DNA of 64,000 nucleotides from Dyadobacter sp. CY345 (GCF_021502725.1 NZ_JAKFFS010000004.1:1-64000); one strand, 5' to 3'; positions 49,905 through 59,372 are shown, counted from the first letter of the stretch. Notes: generated by a model not told the origin, from the letters alone. Numbers and translations are program-made.

Positions 49905-51098
49905 ATGTTTGACCTGCAAGAAAAAATAAAGTCACTCGCGAAGGATCAGGCTGCCAGTGTCATTGCGAACCGCCGGCATTTGCATACGAATCCTGAGCTT
50001 TCTTTTGAAGAATTTAAAACTGCACAATTCGTTGCAAAAGAACTTCGTGCTTTGGGACTTTCGCCGCAGGAAGGAATAGCAGGAACAGGATTAGTTGCGC
50101 TGATTGAAGGAAAAAATCCAGGAAAAAAAATTGTTGCTTTGCGTGCAGATATGGACGCTTTGCCCATTGTTGAAGCAAATAACGTCCCATATAAATCTCA
50201 GGTTCCGGGTGTAATGCATGCTTGCGGGCATGACGTCCATACCGCCTCTTTGCTTGGTACTGCGAGAATTTTAACGCAGATACGTGATCAGTTTGAAGGT
50301 ACGGTAAAACTTGTTTTTCAACCGGCAGAAGAAAAAGCGCCAGGCGGAGCTTCGCTGATGATTAAAGAAGGTGTGTTGGAAAATCCCAGACCTGTAAGTA
50401 TGGTCGGTCAGCATGTGGCTCCAAATATTCCGGTCGGAAAAATCGGTTTTCGGGAAGGAATGTATATGGCCAGCACCGACGAGTTGTACGTGACCGTTAT
50501 AGGAAAAGGTGGCCATGCTGCCGCTCCGGACCAGTTAATTGATCCGATTTTAATTGCTTCTCATATTGTTGTTGCGTTGCAGCAAATTATCAGCCGGTAT
50601 CGGAAACCGTCGAACCCTGCGGTTTTATCTTTCGGAAGATTTTTTGCCGACGGCGTTACGAATGTGATCCCGAATGAAGTGACCTTGCAGGGAACATGGC
50701 GCTGCATGGACGAACAGTGGCGCGAGGAAGGTTTACGCAAAATGAAAAAAATGGCCGAAGGTATGGCCGAGGCGATGGGCGGAAGCTGCGTTTTCGAAAT
50801 CATCAAAGGTTACCCTTTCCTTAAAAATCATCCTGAATTAACCCGTCGCGTGAGAGCTGCCGCAACGGAATATATGGGCGCCGAAAATGTAATCGATCTT
50901 GACCTTTGGATGGCCGGTGAAGATTTTGCCTTTTATTCTCAGGTTGTAGATTCCTGCTTTTATAGATTAGGTACGCGTAATGAAGCCAAAGGAATTATTT
51001 CCGGCGTGCATACCCCAACCTTCGATGTAGACGAAACTTCGCTCGAAATTGCACCCGGTCTTATGAGTTGGCTGGCTGTTTCTGAGCTAGCTTTTTAG
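49905..51098 (+). CDS. M20-family amidohydrolase (N-acyl amino acid type)
   Basis: 397 residues. The metal site of M20D enzymes is present: RADMDALPI, MHACGHDVHTASLLG, FQPAEEKAPGGASLMI with the two catalytic glutamates, GQHVAPNIPVG, and the late histidine in GVHTPTF. It resembles hippurate hydrolases/IAA-amino acid hydrolases. No signal peptide, so cytoplasmic. Substrate unknown; a GH3-like amide synthetase exists 9 kb away, but no link is shown. It ends 38 nt inside the convergent gene. Confidence 0.92.
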   Translation: MFDLQEKIKSLAKDQAASVIANRRHLHTNPELSFEEFKTAQFVAKELRALGLSPQEGIAGTGLVALIEGKNPGKKIVALRADMDALPIVEANNVPYKSQVPGVMHACGHDVHTASLLGTARILTQIRDQFEGTVKLVFQPAEEKAPGGASLMIKEGVLENPRPVSMVGQHVAPNIPVGKIGFREGMYMASTDELYVTVIGKGGHAAAPDQLIDPILIASHIVVALQQIISRYRKPSNPAVLSFGRFFADGVTNVIPNEVTLQGTWRCMDEQWREEGLRKMKKMAEGMAEAMGGSCVFEIIKGYPFLKNHPELTRRVRAAATEYMGAENVIDLDLWMAGEDFAFYSQVVDSCFYRLGTRNEAKGIISGVHTPTFDVDETSLEIAPGLMSWLAVSELAF

Positions 51099-51828
51099 CA
51101 GGAATATAACGTTTGAAATAACTGTTGATTTTGAGGCTGATAACGCCGAAAATCGCTTCTTTAAATATTCCCCTGGACATTTTAGAGGCTCCTTTTGTCC
51201 GGTCTGTAAAGATGATTGGAACCTCTACAATGTCGAATCCGAATTTCCAGGTATTAAATTTCATCTCAATCTGGAATGCATAACCAATAAACCTGATTTT
51301 ATCCAGATCAATCGTTTCCAATACTTTTTTTGTGTAGCAGATAAATCCGGCGGTCGGGTCCATAATTTGCATACCGGTAATCATCCGCACATAATAACCT
51401 GCAAAATAAGACATTAAAACCCTGCTGATCGGCCAGTTTACGACATTTACTCCCGTAATATAACGTGAACCAATCGCGGCATCGCGGCCTTCTTCTGCAC
51501 AAGCCTGATACAGTCGGATCAGATCTTCCGGTGGGTGCGAGAAGTCAGCGTCCATTTCAAAAATATATTCATAACCCCTTTCAAGTGCCCATTTGAAGCC
51601 GTGAATGTAGGCCGTCCCTAAACCTAGCTTTCCTTTTCTTTCAACCAAATGAAGTATTTCGCCGAATTCTTTCTGTAATTCTTTGACAGCAGCTCCCGTT
51701 TGATCTGGTGATCCGTCATCAATTATGAGCACGTCAAAAGGCTTTGGAAGGCTGAAAACCTTTCTGATTATGGCCTCAATATTCTCAATTTCATTGTAGG
51801 TGGGGATTACTACGATACTATGGTTCAC
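51061..51828 (-). CDS. polyprenol-phosphate glycosyltransferase (DPM1-like)
   Basis: 255 residues. SIVVIPTYNEIENIEAIIRKV, FDVLIIDDGSPDQTGAAVKEL, YEYIFEMDADFSHPPEDLIRLYQAC and AAIGSRYITGVNVVNWPISR are the signature set of dolichol-phosphate-mannose-like synthases. A late segment (KMSRGIFKEAIFGVISLK) is amphipathic and could touch the membrane. Its 3' end overlaps the amidohydrolase gene by 38 nt tail to tail. Confidence 0.93.
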   Translation of the reverse strand: MNHSIVVIPTYNEIENIEAIIRKVFSLPKPFDVLIIDDGSPDQTGAAVKELQKEFGEILHLVERKGKLGLGTAYIHGFKWALERGYEYIFEMDADFSHPPEDLIRLYQACAEEGRDAAIGSRYITGVNVVNWPISRVLMSYFAGYYVRMITGMQIMDPTAGFICYTKKVLETIDLDKIRFIGYAFQIEMKFNTWKFGFDIVEVPIIFTDRTKGASKMSRGIFKEAIFGVISLKINSYFKRYIPAKKLAQKQPANS

Positions 51829-51924
51829 TGTGAATCTTTAATTAGGGTATAGAAATAGATTAGGTTGATATCTATAACGAAGTATTCAAAACGTAGCGTT
51901 TTAATTATAAAATTTTAACTTTTT

Positions 51925-52299
51925 TTAAAGTTTAATGTCCTTCTTTTTCTCGCGGGCCTCAATCTTTTTGGCAACGTTTTCATAGATACGCGACATATAT
52001 TCCGGATGTGTCATGTAATAATTATAACTATTCCGGTAAGCTACCGTGTCCACTTTGTTCTTCTCCCATATTTGCTTTTTTAATTTGTCAAATATAAGGA
52101 TTGAAGAATCAAGCGATTTTAATTGTAAGCGCGTCACCCGGGATTCGGCAATATGTATGTCTGTGAGGATCAAAGCCATTTTTTCCTCCGATAGGGTGCC
52201 TTCCGGCGGTTTTTCTTCCTTAGTGCAGCCCGGAAAAATGATTGCCATACTTCCTGCCAATACTAAACTGAACGAGAAATTAATAATCCGTCGCGTCAT
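51925..52299 (-). CDS. DUF4296 lipoprotein
   Basis: 124 residues from ATG 52299 (a TTG three codons upstream is the alternative). Lipoprotein signal MTRRIINFSFSLVLAGSMAIIFPGC with the lipobox FPGC. The mature part (LSEEKMALILTDIHIAESRV...YNYYMTHPEYMSRIYENVAKKIEAREK) is the DUF4296 pattern of Bacteroidota: helical, with the last-part motif HPE. Function unknown. The gene lies divergent from the DUF58 gene with a 69-nt gap. Confidence 0.85.
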   Translation of the reverse strand: MTRRIINFSFSLVLAGSMAIIFPGCTKEEKPPEGTLSEEKMALILTDIHIAESRVTRLQLKSLDSSILIFDKLKKQIWEKNKVDTVAYRNSYNYYMTHPEYMSRIYENVAKKIEAREKKKDIKL

Positions 52300-52368
52300 A
52301 ATTCTCAAAATACCTATCTTTGTTTAGCTGCTCTATATTGCAAAGGTGGTTATTTTTTCGGAAAACAT

Positions 52369-53259
52369 ATGTTTGAACTGTTTTTGGGGAAACTCCGAAA
52401 GTATGAAATAAGGATGAGAAAAGCGGTCACGAGTGAAAGGCATGGAAACTTTCATTCGGTATTCAAAGGTTCTGGCCTTGAATACGACGACCTTCGGCTT
52501 TACCAGTATGGCGACGATGTGCGCGCCATTGACTGGAATACTTCAGCCAAAGGTCACGGGACATTTATAAAAATTTTTAAGGAAGACAAAGAGCAAACTG
52601 CTTTTTTCATGCTCGACGTGAGTGCATCTCAACTAGTAGGAGAGGCCAGTAAGCTGAAGATTGATATTGCCAAAGAAATATGCGGTGTCCTGACTTTATC
52701 TGCAATTCAGGAGGCCAGTCGTGTTGGGTTGTTATGTTTTTCTGATCGTAATGAAAGGTATATTCGTCCATCTGATGGTATGAAACATGGATATGGCGTT
52801 TTGTCGGAAATTTATAAACTGGTACCTGAATCAACGAAAACCAGCATATCGGAGGCAATTTTAGTTGCTTTGAACGTTTTGAAAAGACGAAGTCTGATCT
52901 TTTTGATTTCTGATTTTATTGATACCAACTACCAGCATAACCTGAAAGCGCTTGCCAGAAAACATGATTTGATCGTGATCCATCTTTACGATTCCCGCGA
53001 AACGAGCTTGCCGCGATTAGGAATTATCCCATTGTATGATGCTGAAAAACAGCGGACAAGCTGGGTTAATACTTCGTCGAAACAATATCGCGACGATATG
53101 GCGAATCGTTTTCAAAGCAGAAGTGCTGAGCTTGAAAAACTTTGTCATCAAAACCGGGCAGACTATATTTCGATTAATACGCAGGAAGATTATGTTCCGG
53201 CACTTATTCGTTTATTCAAAGTCAGGCGGTATGCCAAAAGCGGAATGACCTCCTCCTGA
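52369..53259 (+). CDS. DUF58 protein of the Bat/MoxR type
   Basis: 296 residues. DUF58 core: SVFKGSGLEYDDLRLYQYGDDVRAIDWNTSAKG, the VWA-like FMLDVSASQLVGEASKLKID and RRSLIFLISDFIDTNYQHNLK. Such proteins are partners of MoxR AAA ATPases and BatA/B proteins. No moxR gene precedes it; the upstream neighbour is divergent. Downstream two genes (a BatD-like protein and BatA) continue the operon. The role, often linked to stress tolerance or metal-chelation of secreted complexes, is unproven here. Confidence 0.9.
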   Translation: MFELFLGKLRKYEIRMRKAVTSERHGNFHSVFKGSGLEYDDLRLYQYGDDVRAIDWNTSAKGHGTFIKIFKEDKEQTAFFMLDVSASQLVGEASKLKIDIAKEICGVLTLSAIQEASRVGLLCFSDRNERYIRPSDGMKHGYGVLSEIYKLVPESTKTSISEAILVALNVLKRRSLIFLISDFIDTNYQHNLKALARKHDLIVIHLYDSRETSLPRLGIIPLYDAEKQRTSWVNTSSKQYRDDMANRFQSRSAELEKLCHQNRADYISINTQEDYVPALIRLFKVRRYAKSGMTSS

Positions 53260-53302
53260 CGCACCCGGAAATGTTTGAAAACTTATTAAATGGTAAAAGA
53301 AA

Positions 53303-54256
53303 TTGTTGTCGACTGCCGGTATTACTGCTGATTTAAAGAAGATATTAGACGTTTTTTGTTTTTTTCTGACAGGTTTTTTCCTGGCAACGGGGCCTGTTGC
53401 AGCTCAAAAAAATTTACCCGAAGGAAGATTTTTATCAGATAGTATTGAGGTCGGGAAACCGTTTTTCTACGCATTGAGTTATTTACATGCTCCCAAAACA
53501 GAAGTTTTTTTTCCGGATTCAACTTTCAGCTTCTCGCCTTTTGAAGTTATTTCAAAGAAGAACTTTACTACCCGAACAGATCAAAAGGGTAGTTTAGACA
53601 GCACAGTTTATCAGCTTGTGTCGTTCAATGTATCATTAGGACAATCCTTGAAAGTGCCGGTTTTTGTTTTTACCGGAAAAGACTGCACCGCGATTTATAC
53701 AAATGCGGATACCATTTTTTTAAGAAAGGAAAACTTTCAAGGGATAACTGATACTACATCTTTAAAGCCGGAAGTTGGACTGCTGCCGCTAAGTCATAAA
53801 TTCAATTTTTCAATTTTTCTTGGCGTCCTTGCTTTAACGATTGGAGTTGCCGGAAGTATTTACTGGCTTTTTGGAAGTGATATTTATAAACAATGGCAAT
53901 TGATCAAATTGCAGCGGCGGCACCTCGAATACAATCGGTCATTTAACCGCTTACTTCGAAATGCCAGGGAGCGGGAGAATATCAAGGACGCTGAAAAGGC
54001 AATTATTGTTTGGAAAAATTATTTGGAGCGTCTGGAAAAAAAACCGTTTGCGACCTATACAACCCGGGAAATTATGGACAATATGCCAGATGAAGGTCTG
54101 GCGGCTGCCCTGAAAAATATGGATGGTATTATTTATGGTCAGGAAAAATCAAAAGATATGGATAAATCGCTGGAAGTATTAAAATCGGGAGCTATGCGTC
54201 TTTATCGTGACAAGCGCCGTCAGATTTTAGAAGGTGCTTTAATTTCCGAAATTTAA
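53303..54256 (+). CDS. BatD-like membrane protein with signal peptide
   Basis: 317 residues, starting with TTG (53303, a second TTG follows at once); no ATG in frame lies near, and the ATG at 53290 is in another frame. Signal peptide ILDVFCFFLTGFFLATGPVAAQ, then a beta-rich periplasmic part (about 35-160), one transmembrane helix (FSIFLGVLALTIGVAGSIYWLFG, about 170-192) and a basic cytoplasmic helical tail. This layout is that of BatD-like or DUF4381-like partners in Bat operons. Family call rests on layout and neighbours. Confidence 0.72.
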   Translation: MLSTAGITADLKKILDVFCFFLTGFFLATGPVAAQKNLPEGRFLSDSIEVGKPFFYALSYLHAPKTEVFFPDSTFSFSPFEVISKKNFTTRTDQKGSLDSTVYQLVSFNVSLGQSLKVPVFVFTGKDCTAIYTNADTIFLRKENFQGITDTTSLKPEVGLLPLSHKFNFSIFLGVLALTIGVAGSIYWLFGSDIYKQWQLIKLQRRHLEYNRSFNRLLRNARERENIKDAEKAIIVWKNYLERLEKKPFATYTTREIMDNMPDEGLAAALKNMDGIIYGQEKSKDMDKSLEVLKSGAMRLYRDKRRQILEGALISEI

Positions 54257-54262
54257 GTGAAT

Positions 54263-55282
54263 ATGGAAGAATGGTTTTCGCCACGATGGTTTACATGGGA
54301 AATACTCAGATCTTATGAATGTGTATATCCGTATTTTTTGTATGCCTTGCCTGCAATTCCATTTTTGTTCTGGTTAAGAAGTGCTTTTCACCGAAAACAT
54401 CAGCAAAGGCTGGTCATTACTTATAGCCGCGAAAACGGTAGAACCGACTGGCTTACACTTTTGCGCTTTGTTCAGCCTGTTTGCGTTGCGTTTTCCATTG
54501 CATTCATCCTGATTGCGCTCGCCCGTCCGCAAATTGTTACGGAACGAACGGATAAATTTTCTGAGGGAATTGATATTATGCTGTTGTTGGATATTTCTGA
54601 CTCCATGATGGAAAAGGATCTGAGTCCAAACAGGCTGGAAGCTGCCAAGCTGGTCGCGCGGCAATTTATCCGCGGAAGATTACAGGATAGGATAGGACTC
54701 GTTATATTCGCCGGTGAAGCAGTTTCACTTTGCCCGCTTACGACAGATTATGAGCTGCTCTACGGTTTCCTGGATGAAATCCAGCCAACGATGATTCCAA
54801 CTGCCGGAACTGCTATTGGAAGCGCGTTAGCGGTAGCTGTGAATCGTATGAGAGAAACTTCCGGTGAAAGTAAAGTTGCAATTTTAATTAGCGACGGAGA
54901 TAATACGTCAGGAAACCTGGGCCCGACAACCGCTGCGCAGCTTGCAAAAGCTTTTGGCGTCCGTGTGTATAGTATTTCGGTCGGAAAGACGTTAAGAGTT
55001 GCGAGGAAGGATAGTTTAAATATTTCCAGTGCCCTGGTTGATGAAAGTGAGCTTCAAAAAATTGCTGCCCTTGGAAACGGGAAATATTTCAGAGCGACGG
55101 ATAATACGGCTTTGGGATCTGTTTTTAAACAAATCAACCAGATTGAAAAAGTGAAATCCCGGAATGTTGTGTCCAGGGATGTGAGTGATTATTATCGTAT
55201 TTACCTTAATTGGGCCATTTTACTTTTGCTGATTGCGCTGAGCACAAAAAGTACGTTTATGGCTAATATTCTTGAAGACTGA
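54263..55282 (+). CDS. BatA-like VWA-domain membrane protein
   Basis: 339 residues from ATG 54263 (GTG 54257 is an alternative). Two N-terminal helices (YPYFLYALPAIPFLFWL and VQPVCVAFSIAFILIALARP), a VWA domain with the MIDAS set DISDSMM (D-x-S-x-S), TAGTAIGSAL and LISDGDN, and one C-terminal helix (YLNWAILLLLIALS). It is the usual integrin-like part of the Bat system. It ends with a TGATG overlap with rnhB. Confidence 0.92.
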   Translation: MEEWFSPRWFTWEILRSYECVYPYFLYALPAIPFLFWLRSAFHRKHQQRLVITYSRENGRTDWLTLLRFVQPVCVAFSIAFILIALARPQIVTERTDKFSEGIDIMLLLDISDSMMEKDLSPNRLEAAKLVARQFIRGRLQDRIGLVIFAGEAVSLCPLTTDYELLYGFLDEIQPTMIPTAGTAIGSALAVAVNRMRETSGESKVAILISDGDNTSGNLGPTTAAQLAKAFGVRVYSISVGKTLRVARKDSLNISSALVDESELQKIAALGNGKYFRATDNTALGSVFKQINQIEKVKSRNVVSRDVSDYYRIYLNWAILLLLIALSTKSTFMANILED

Positions 55283-55884
55283 TGTTAAAGGCATTTTATA
55301 ATAAAGACGTCCGCGAAGCAGGATTGGATGAAGTGGGCAGAGGATGTCTGGCGGGGCCTGTGGTGGCAGCTGCGGTAATTCTTCCTCCGGATTATTTTCA
55401 TTTGTTTCTTAATGATTCCAAACAGCTTACCCGTGTTCAGCGGGATATTCTTCAAAAGGAAATTATGCAGGAAGCCATCGCCTGGTCCGTTGCAGAAGTT
55501 GATAATTTCGAAATAGACCGGATTAATATTTTAAAAGCAAGTTTTCTGGCCATGCATTATGCCGTGGATAAATTGCATATGAAACCTGAACATTTGCTGG
55601 TGGATGGAAATCGCTTCACACCTTATCCGATGATTCCGCATACTTGTATCATCAAAGGTGATGCGCATTATTTGTCGATTGCGGCAGCTTCGGTTTTGGC
55701 AAAAACATATCGTGATGATTTGATGAGCCAGTTGGCAACCCAATTTCCACATTATGGCTGGGAAACCAATGTCGGCTATCCAACGATTCATCACAGAAGT
55801 GCCATACAATTACATGGTCCATGCCAGCACCACCGAATGACATTCAGGTTACTGAAGGCGGAGAAGGAACAGGAAGAGGTTTAA
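55282..55884 (+). CDS. rnhB: ribonuclease HII
   Basis: 200 residues. It removes RNA from RNA-DNA hybrids. Signatures: REAGLDEVGRGCLAGPVVAAAVIL (catalytic D and E), DSKQLTRVQRD, LVDGNRF and IIKGDAHYLSIAAASVLAKTYRD with the third and fourth acids, then YPTIHH. Start codon ATG overlaps the stop of the VWA gene by one base. It ends 4 nt inside the convergent DUF2480 gene. Confidence 0.97.
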   Translation: MLKAFYNKDVREAGLDEVGRGCLAGPVVAAAVILPPDYFHLFLNDSKQLTRVQRDILQKEIMQEAIAWSVAEVDNFEIDRINILKASFLAMHYAVDKLHMKPEHLLVDGNRFTPYPMIPHTCIIKGDAHYLSIAAASVLAKTYRDDLMSQLATQFPHYGWETNVGYPTIHHRSAIQLHGPCQHHRMTFRLLKAEKEQEEV

Positions 55885-56396
55885 ATTTTTGGTTTTTTAT
55901 ACAAAGGAACGGTACTGCAAGGTTCGCCAAACATAAGGCTTTGCACAACAGGTTTTAATAAAGTGGTGATTTTAACATAAGCTGAAACGGGTACAGCAAC
56001 TTTACTACAGCCTTTGACCACAACTTTTTTACCACGAAATTCTTCGGCATCCACTTTGCCTATCGCGTCAGAAAATAATTTGTCTTCAAGTACGCTTAAA
56101 TCACCAAAAACGACAGCATTTGCATGCGGTTCAAGCTGGATTGCCAAAAGCATATAAGCCCAGGTTGGAACAATTGCATCTTCTGAGCAAATAATCGCTA
56201 CATTTTTGCCCGCATATTGCGTCCAGTCATGTGATTTAAGAAATTCACGAAAATCCTTTTCTTTCAGGATCATACCCATGAATAAATTATCCTTTATGTC
56301 ATAAAGCACGCGCTCGCCGGGATGATAAAGCTCTTCAAGATCAAAGGAAATAAGACCACTTGTAGCAACGCGATTTACTATCTCTTCGGTTTGCAT
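55881..56396 (-). CDS. DUF2480 protein
   Basis: 171 residues, recognised as the DUF2480 family of Bacteroidota: IVNRVATSGLISFDLEELYHPGERVLYDIKDNLFMGMILKEKDFREFLKSHDW, then NVAIICSEDAIVPTWAYMLLAIQLEPHA. The last part contains VVKGCSKVAVPVSAYVKITTLLKPVVQSLMFGEPCSTVPL, with two conserved cysteines that might bind a metal. Function unknown. It is downstream of tsaB, 78 nt. Confidence 0.88.
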   Translation of the reverse strand: MQTEEIVNRVATSGLISFDLEELYHPGERVLYDIKDNLFMGMILKEKDFREFLKSHDWTQYAGKNVAIICSEDAIVPTWAYMLLAIQLEPHANAVVFGDLSVLEDKLFSDAIGKVDAEEFRGKKVVVKGCSKVAVPVSAYVKITTLLKPVVQSLMFGEPCSTVPLYKKPKI

Positions 56397-56474
56397 AGGA
56401 AATTTTGGTGTTTGAAAAGGATAACACGAAATAGCCGGACTTTGTTTTCAGTATTCAGGTAAAAAACAATTCTG

Positions 56475-57170
56475 CTAAACTGCCGGGCTTACTTTTCGTG
56501 AAGGAGGGGTCATGAAATCTTTCAAATAAAAAGGCTCAAAGCTGGCAACATCTTCAAATTCAGATTTTTCAAAAGCTGTTACGGCCAATCTTCCAACTGT
56601 TTTGGCTGACGGGCGAATTTCTTCTGATATAAAAAAAGCATTCGGATTTTGCTCAAAAAGCGGCTTGCATTTTGCAGCACCGTCACCGAAGAATACAACC
56701 TTGTTTTCTTCAAGTAAAGCCTGAAAAGAATTCTCATCCAGAATTATCGCCTTCGTCGGCTCAACAATATTATTTTCAGCATCGAAAACTGATGCGTAAA
56801 CCTCCATACGCCGTGCATCAATCATAGGGCAAAAAAGAAAATCTTTCGAAAAAAAAGAGCTCACCTGAAGTGCCATCGCTTCCAGCGTATTGATTGCGAT
56901 TAAAGGCTTGTCAAGTGCGTAACATAAACCTTTGGCGGTAGAAACCCCAACACGTAATCCTGTGTATGAACCTGGTCCTTTTGCCACCGCAATGGCATCT
57001 AAATCCTGCAAAGTGTAACCTGCATGCGTAACACTGCTGCTCATTAAAGTAGTGAGCATTGCAGAAGAAGAACGGTCGGTATATAATTCGTAATTTGCCA
57101 GCAACCCGGCATCTCCATGAAGTGCTACGGAGCAACCGCGCGTGGAAGTGTCTATACTAAGTAAAAGCAT
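56475..57170 (-). CDS. tsaB: tRNA threonylcarbamoyladenosine biosynthesis protein TsaB
   Basis: 231 residues. It is an inactive ASKHA-fold homolog of TsaD and its partner in making t6A37 of tRNA. LLLSIDTSTRGCSVALHGDAG, DAIAVAKGPGSYTGLRVGVSTAKGLCYAL and CPMIDARRMEVYAS are the diagnostic stretches. It follows the S41 protease gene on the same strand, 62 nt away. tsaD and tsaE are not in the window. Confidence 0.95.
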   Translation of the reverse strand: MLLLSIDTSTRGCSVALHGDAGLLANYELYTDRSSSAMLTTLMSSSVTHAGYTLQDLDAIAVAKGPGSYTGLRVGVSTAKGLCYALDKPLIAINTLEAMALQVSSFFSKDFLFCPMIDARRMEVYASVFDAENNIVEPTKAIILDENSFQALLEENKVVFFGDGAAKCKPLFEQNPNAFFISEEIRPSAKTVGRLAVTAFEKSEFEDVASFEPFYLKDFMTPPSRKVSPAV

Positions 57171-57232
57171 GAATAAAATTAATTACATCGGCGGTCGGCA
57201 ATCAGCAATCGATCAGACCTGATAGCTAACAG

Positions 57233-58888
57233 CTATTTCTTCCCTTTTAAAAGTTCAGCATAACGGCTCGGTTCTTTGAACAATTTCAAAGCTTCTTTAA
57301 CCTCAGCGTCTTCGTTAAAGGAAGCTTCACGCACACCTTTTTCCAGATAATAATGTTTCAGAATCTCTTCTTCCAGAATCTTTTTGATTTCCGTTTTCGA
57401 AATTTGCAGATCATTATCCTTACTATGCGCCAGTTTGGCACGAAGTCCTTTCAGCTGATCCTGAATAACATCAATGGATTTTTCTTTTTTCGCAGATGCT
57501 TCAAGGTCATTCAAATCTCTTTCAACCTGCGTGGTATAGTCGTATTCTTTATCACTCAGCCATTTCGTAAAATCACCATACTCACCGTCTGTCAGGTGAA
57601 ATTCTTTTGCCGGCTTGATAGTTGCGTGTTCAAAGTGATACTTAATCGCGTAATCAAAGAACAATCGGTTTCTTGCAAGAGAAGTTGCCAAAGGTGAAAA
57701 AGTTTCTTTTTCTGTTACAATGTCAGGCAAAATTCCACCTCCGTCATAAACAACACGACCATTTTGTGTTTTAAAAGCTGTCATCAACGAATCAGGAAGT
57801 TTTCCCACACTTCCATCTTCATTACGATGGGCGTAATCAATAGCCTGAATACAGCGGCCACTTGGAATGTAATATTTGGCCGTCGTGATTTTCATTTTGG
57901 TATTGTAGGAAAGGTCACGAGTCGTCTGAACCAGCCCTTTTCCATAAGTTCGCTGCCCAATCAAAACGCCACGGTCATAATCCTGAATAACACCTGAAAC
58001 AATTTCAGCTGCGGAGGCACTGCGGTTATTTGTCAAAACGACAATAGGAATTTCAGTATCCAGCGCTGGATTATAAGCCGTGTAAGACTTGTTCCATTCG
58101 GTCACTTTACCTTTTGTAGAAACAATTTCTTCCCCTTTTGGAATAAAAATATTCGAGATTTCAATCGCCATATTTAGTAAACCTCCCGGGTTATCGCGAA
58201 GATCGAGCACCAAGTGTTTCATTCCTTTTCCTTTCAATTCCTGAAACGCACTTTTTACTTCACGGGAAGCAGTGGCAGTAAAATCTTTCAGATCAATATA
58301 TCCGACATCTTCGCTTAACATTCCGTAGTAAGGAACATTGGTAACCTTCACGATATCACGGTTCAAGGTAATTTCCAAAGGTTTTGGAAGGCCATATCGC
58401 TTGATTGTCAGCGTAACGCTCGTTTGAGTTTGTCCTTTTAATAACTTTCCGGAATCAAAATCTTCCCGGGTTGAAAGGTCAATCCCATTAATTTTAATGA
58501 TTTCATCACCAAGTTGTAACCCACCTTTTTGCGCTGGCGTATCTTCATAAACCATCATCACCGTATGTTTTCCTTCCGAAGAATTTACCATCGCTCCGAT
58601 ACCATTATATTTCCCGGTCGTCATGGTCATATAATCTTCAATATCATCCTCGGCGTAATAAACAGTATATGGGTCAAGCGACCGCAGCATACCATCTATA
58701 CTGGTTTTAATCAGTTGGTTAGGATTTATTTCGTCGACATAGTATGCGTTCAGCTCTTTAAAAAGCGTGGCATAAATATCCAGATTGCGCGCAATTTCAA
58801 ACAGACGGTCCTCTTGTTTGAACGACACAAACGCTAGTCCGGCAACGACCGGAGCGGCAATTAAGAGTGAACGAAGATATTTTTTCAT
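57233..58888 (-). CDS. C-terminal processing peptidase (S41 family)
   Basis: 551 residues. N-terminal signal anchor (LLIAAPVVAGLAFVSF), a PDZ domain (about 85-175, KYNGIGAMVNSSEGKHTVM...GLQLGDEIIKINGIDLS) and the peptidase domain with LDLRDNPGGLLNMAIEIS, NNRSASAAEIVSGVIQDYDRG (catalytic serine) and QRTYGKGLVQT (catalytic lysine). It is a periplasmic Ctp/Prc-type protease for protein tails. A longer C-terminal region follows the core. It lies 13 nt behind rnpA. Confidence 0.95.
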   Translation of the reverse strand: MKKYLRSLLIAAPVVAGLAFVSFKQEDRLFEIARNLDIYATLFKELNAYYVDEINPNQLIKTSIDGMLRSLDPYTVYYAEDDIEDYMTMTTGKYNGIGAMVNSSEGKHTVMMVYEDTPAQKGGLQLGDEIIKINGIDLSTREDFDSGKLLKGQTQTSVTLTIKRYGLPKPLEITLNRDIVKVTNVPYYGMLSEDVGYIDLKDFTATASREVKSAFQELKGKGMKHLVLDLRDNPGGLLNMAIEISNIFIPKGEEIVSTKGKVTEWNKSYTAYNPALDTEIPIVVLTNNRSASAAEIVSGVIQDYDRGVLIGQRTYGKGLVQTTRDLSYNTKMKITTAKYYIPSGRCIQAIDYAHRNEDGSVGKLPDSLMTAFKTQNGRVVYDGGGILPDIVTEKETFSPLATSLARNRLFFDYAIKYHFEHATIKPAKEFHLTDGEYGDFTKWLSDKEYDYTTQVERDLNDLEASAKKEKSIDVIQDQLKGLRAKLAHSKDNDLQISKTEIKKILEEEILKHYYLEKGVREASFNEDAEVKEALKLFKEPSRYAELLKGKK

Positions 58889-58901
58889 CTTGGATCGTAA
58901 A

Positions 58902-59315
58902 TCATGGATTTTGATTTTTCCGGAGAGCGGAAGGCAATTTCAGCAAACGATTTACCGATTGCTTCATAGCTGTTTCAATAACGTCAAAAGTTGATATTTC
59001 TTTCGCAATATACAAAAAAGCGATGTAAGCCGGGCGCGATTCGGCAGGAAGAGAAAGTAATGCGGCTTTGTTAAGGCGATAGGCTTCGCGGCAACGTCTT
59101 TTTACAAGATTCCGGTCGACAGCTTTCTTAAATTGTCGCTTCGAAACTGAAAATAAAAGCTGCGGAAATGGGGGAGGAGATTCGGTTTCGTAAATATACA
59201 AAACCCGAAAAGGAAAGAGGTAGAACGTTTGTACATCCGCACTACCCCTCTGAAAAAGCCGTCCGATTACGCGGTGGCTGCACAAACGCTCATTTTTACC
59301 AAATGTTTGTTTCAA
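58902..59315 (-). CDS. rnpA: ribonuclease P protein component
   Basis: 137 residues. TFGKNERLCSHRVIGRLFQRG at the start and the RNR motif region KRQFKKAVDRNLVKRRCREAYRLNK are diagnostic. It is the protein subunit that helps the catalytic RNA trim tRNA 5' ends. Upstream is rpmH (128 nt, with a stem-loop), downstream the S41 protease. The usual order rpmH-rnpA is kept. Confidence 0.95.
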   Translation of the reverse strand: MKQTFGKNERLCSHRVIGRLFQRGSADVQTFYLFPFRVLYIYETESPPPFPQLLFSVSKRQFKKAVDRNLVKRRCREAYRLNKAALLSLPAESRPAYIAFLYIAKEISTFDVIETAMKQSVNRLLKLPSALRKNQNP

Positions 59316-59333
59316 GTTCTCGTAGAAAAAAAA

Positions 59334-59372
59334 CGTGTATCAAGTTTGAGAGTTAATCGAACTTAATACACG
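59334..59372 (-). other. stem-loop between rpmH and rnpA
   Basis: CGTGTAT (59334-59340) pairs with ATACACG (59366-59372), and inside AAGTT with AACTT, with one mismatch, around a 13-nt loop. Such a stem in the rpmH-rnpA gap may dampen readthrough into rnpA, since far more L34 than RnpA is needed. No T-run, so no classic terminator. Confidence 0.5.
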
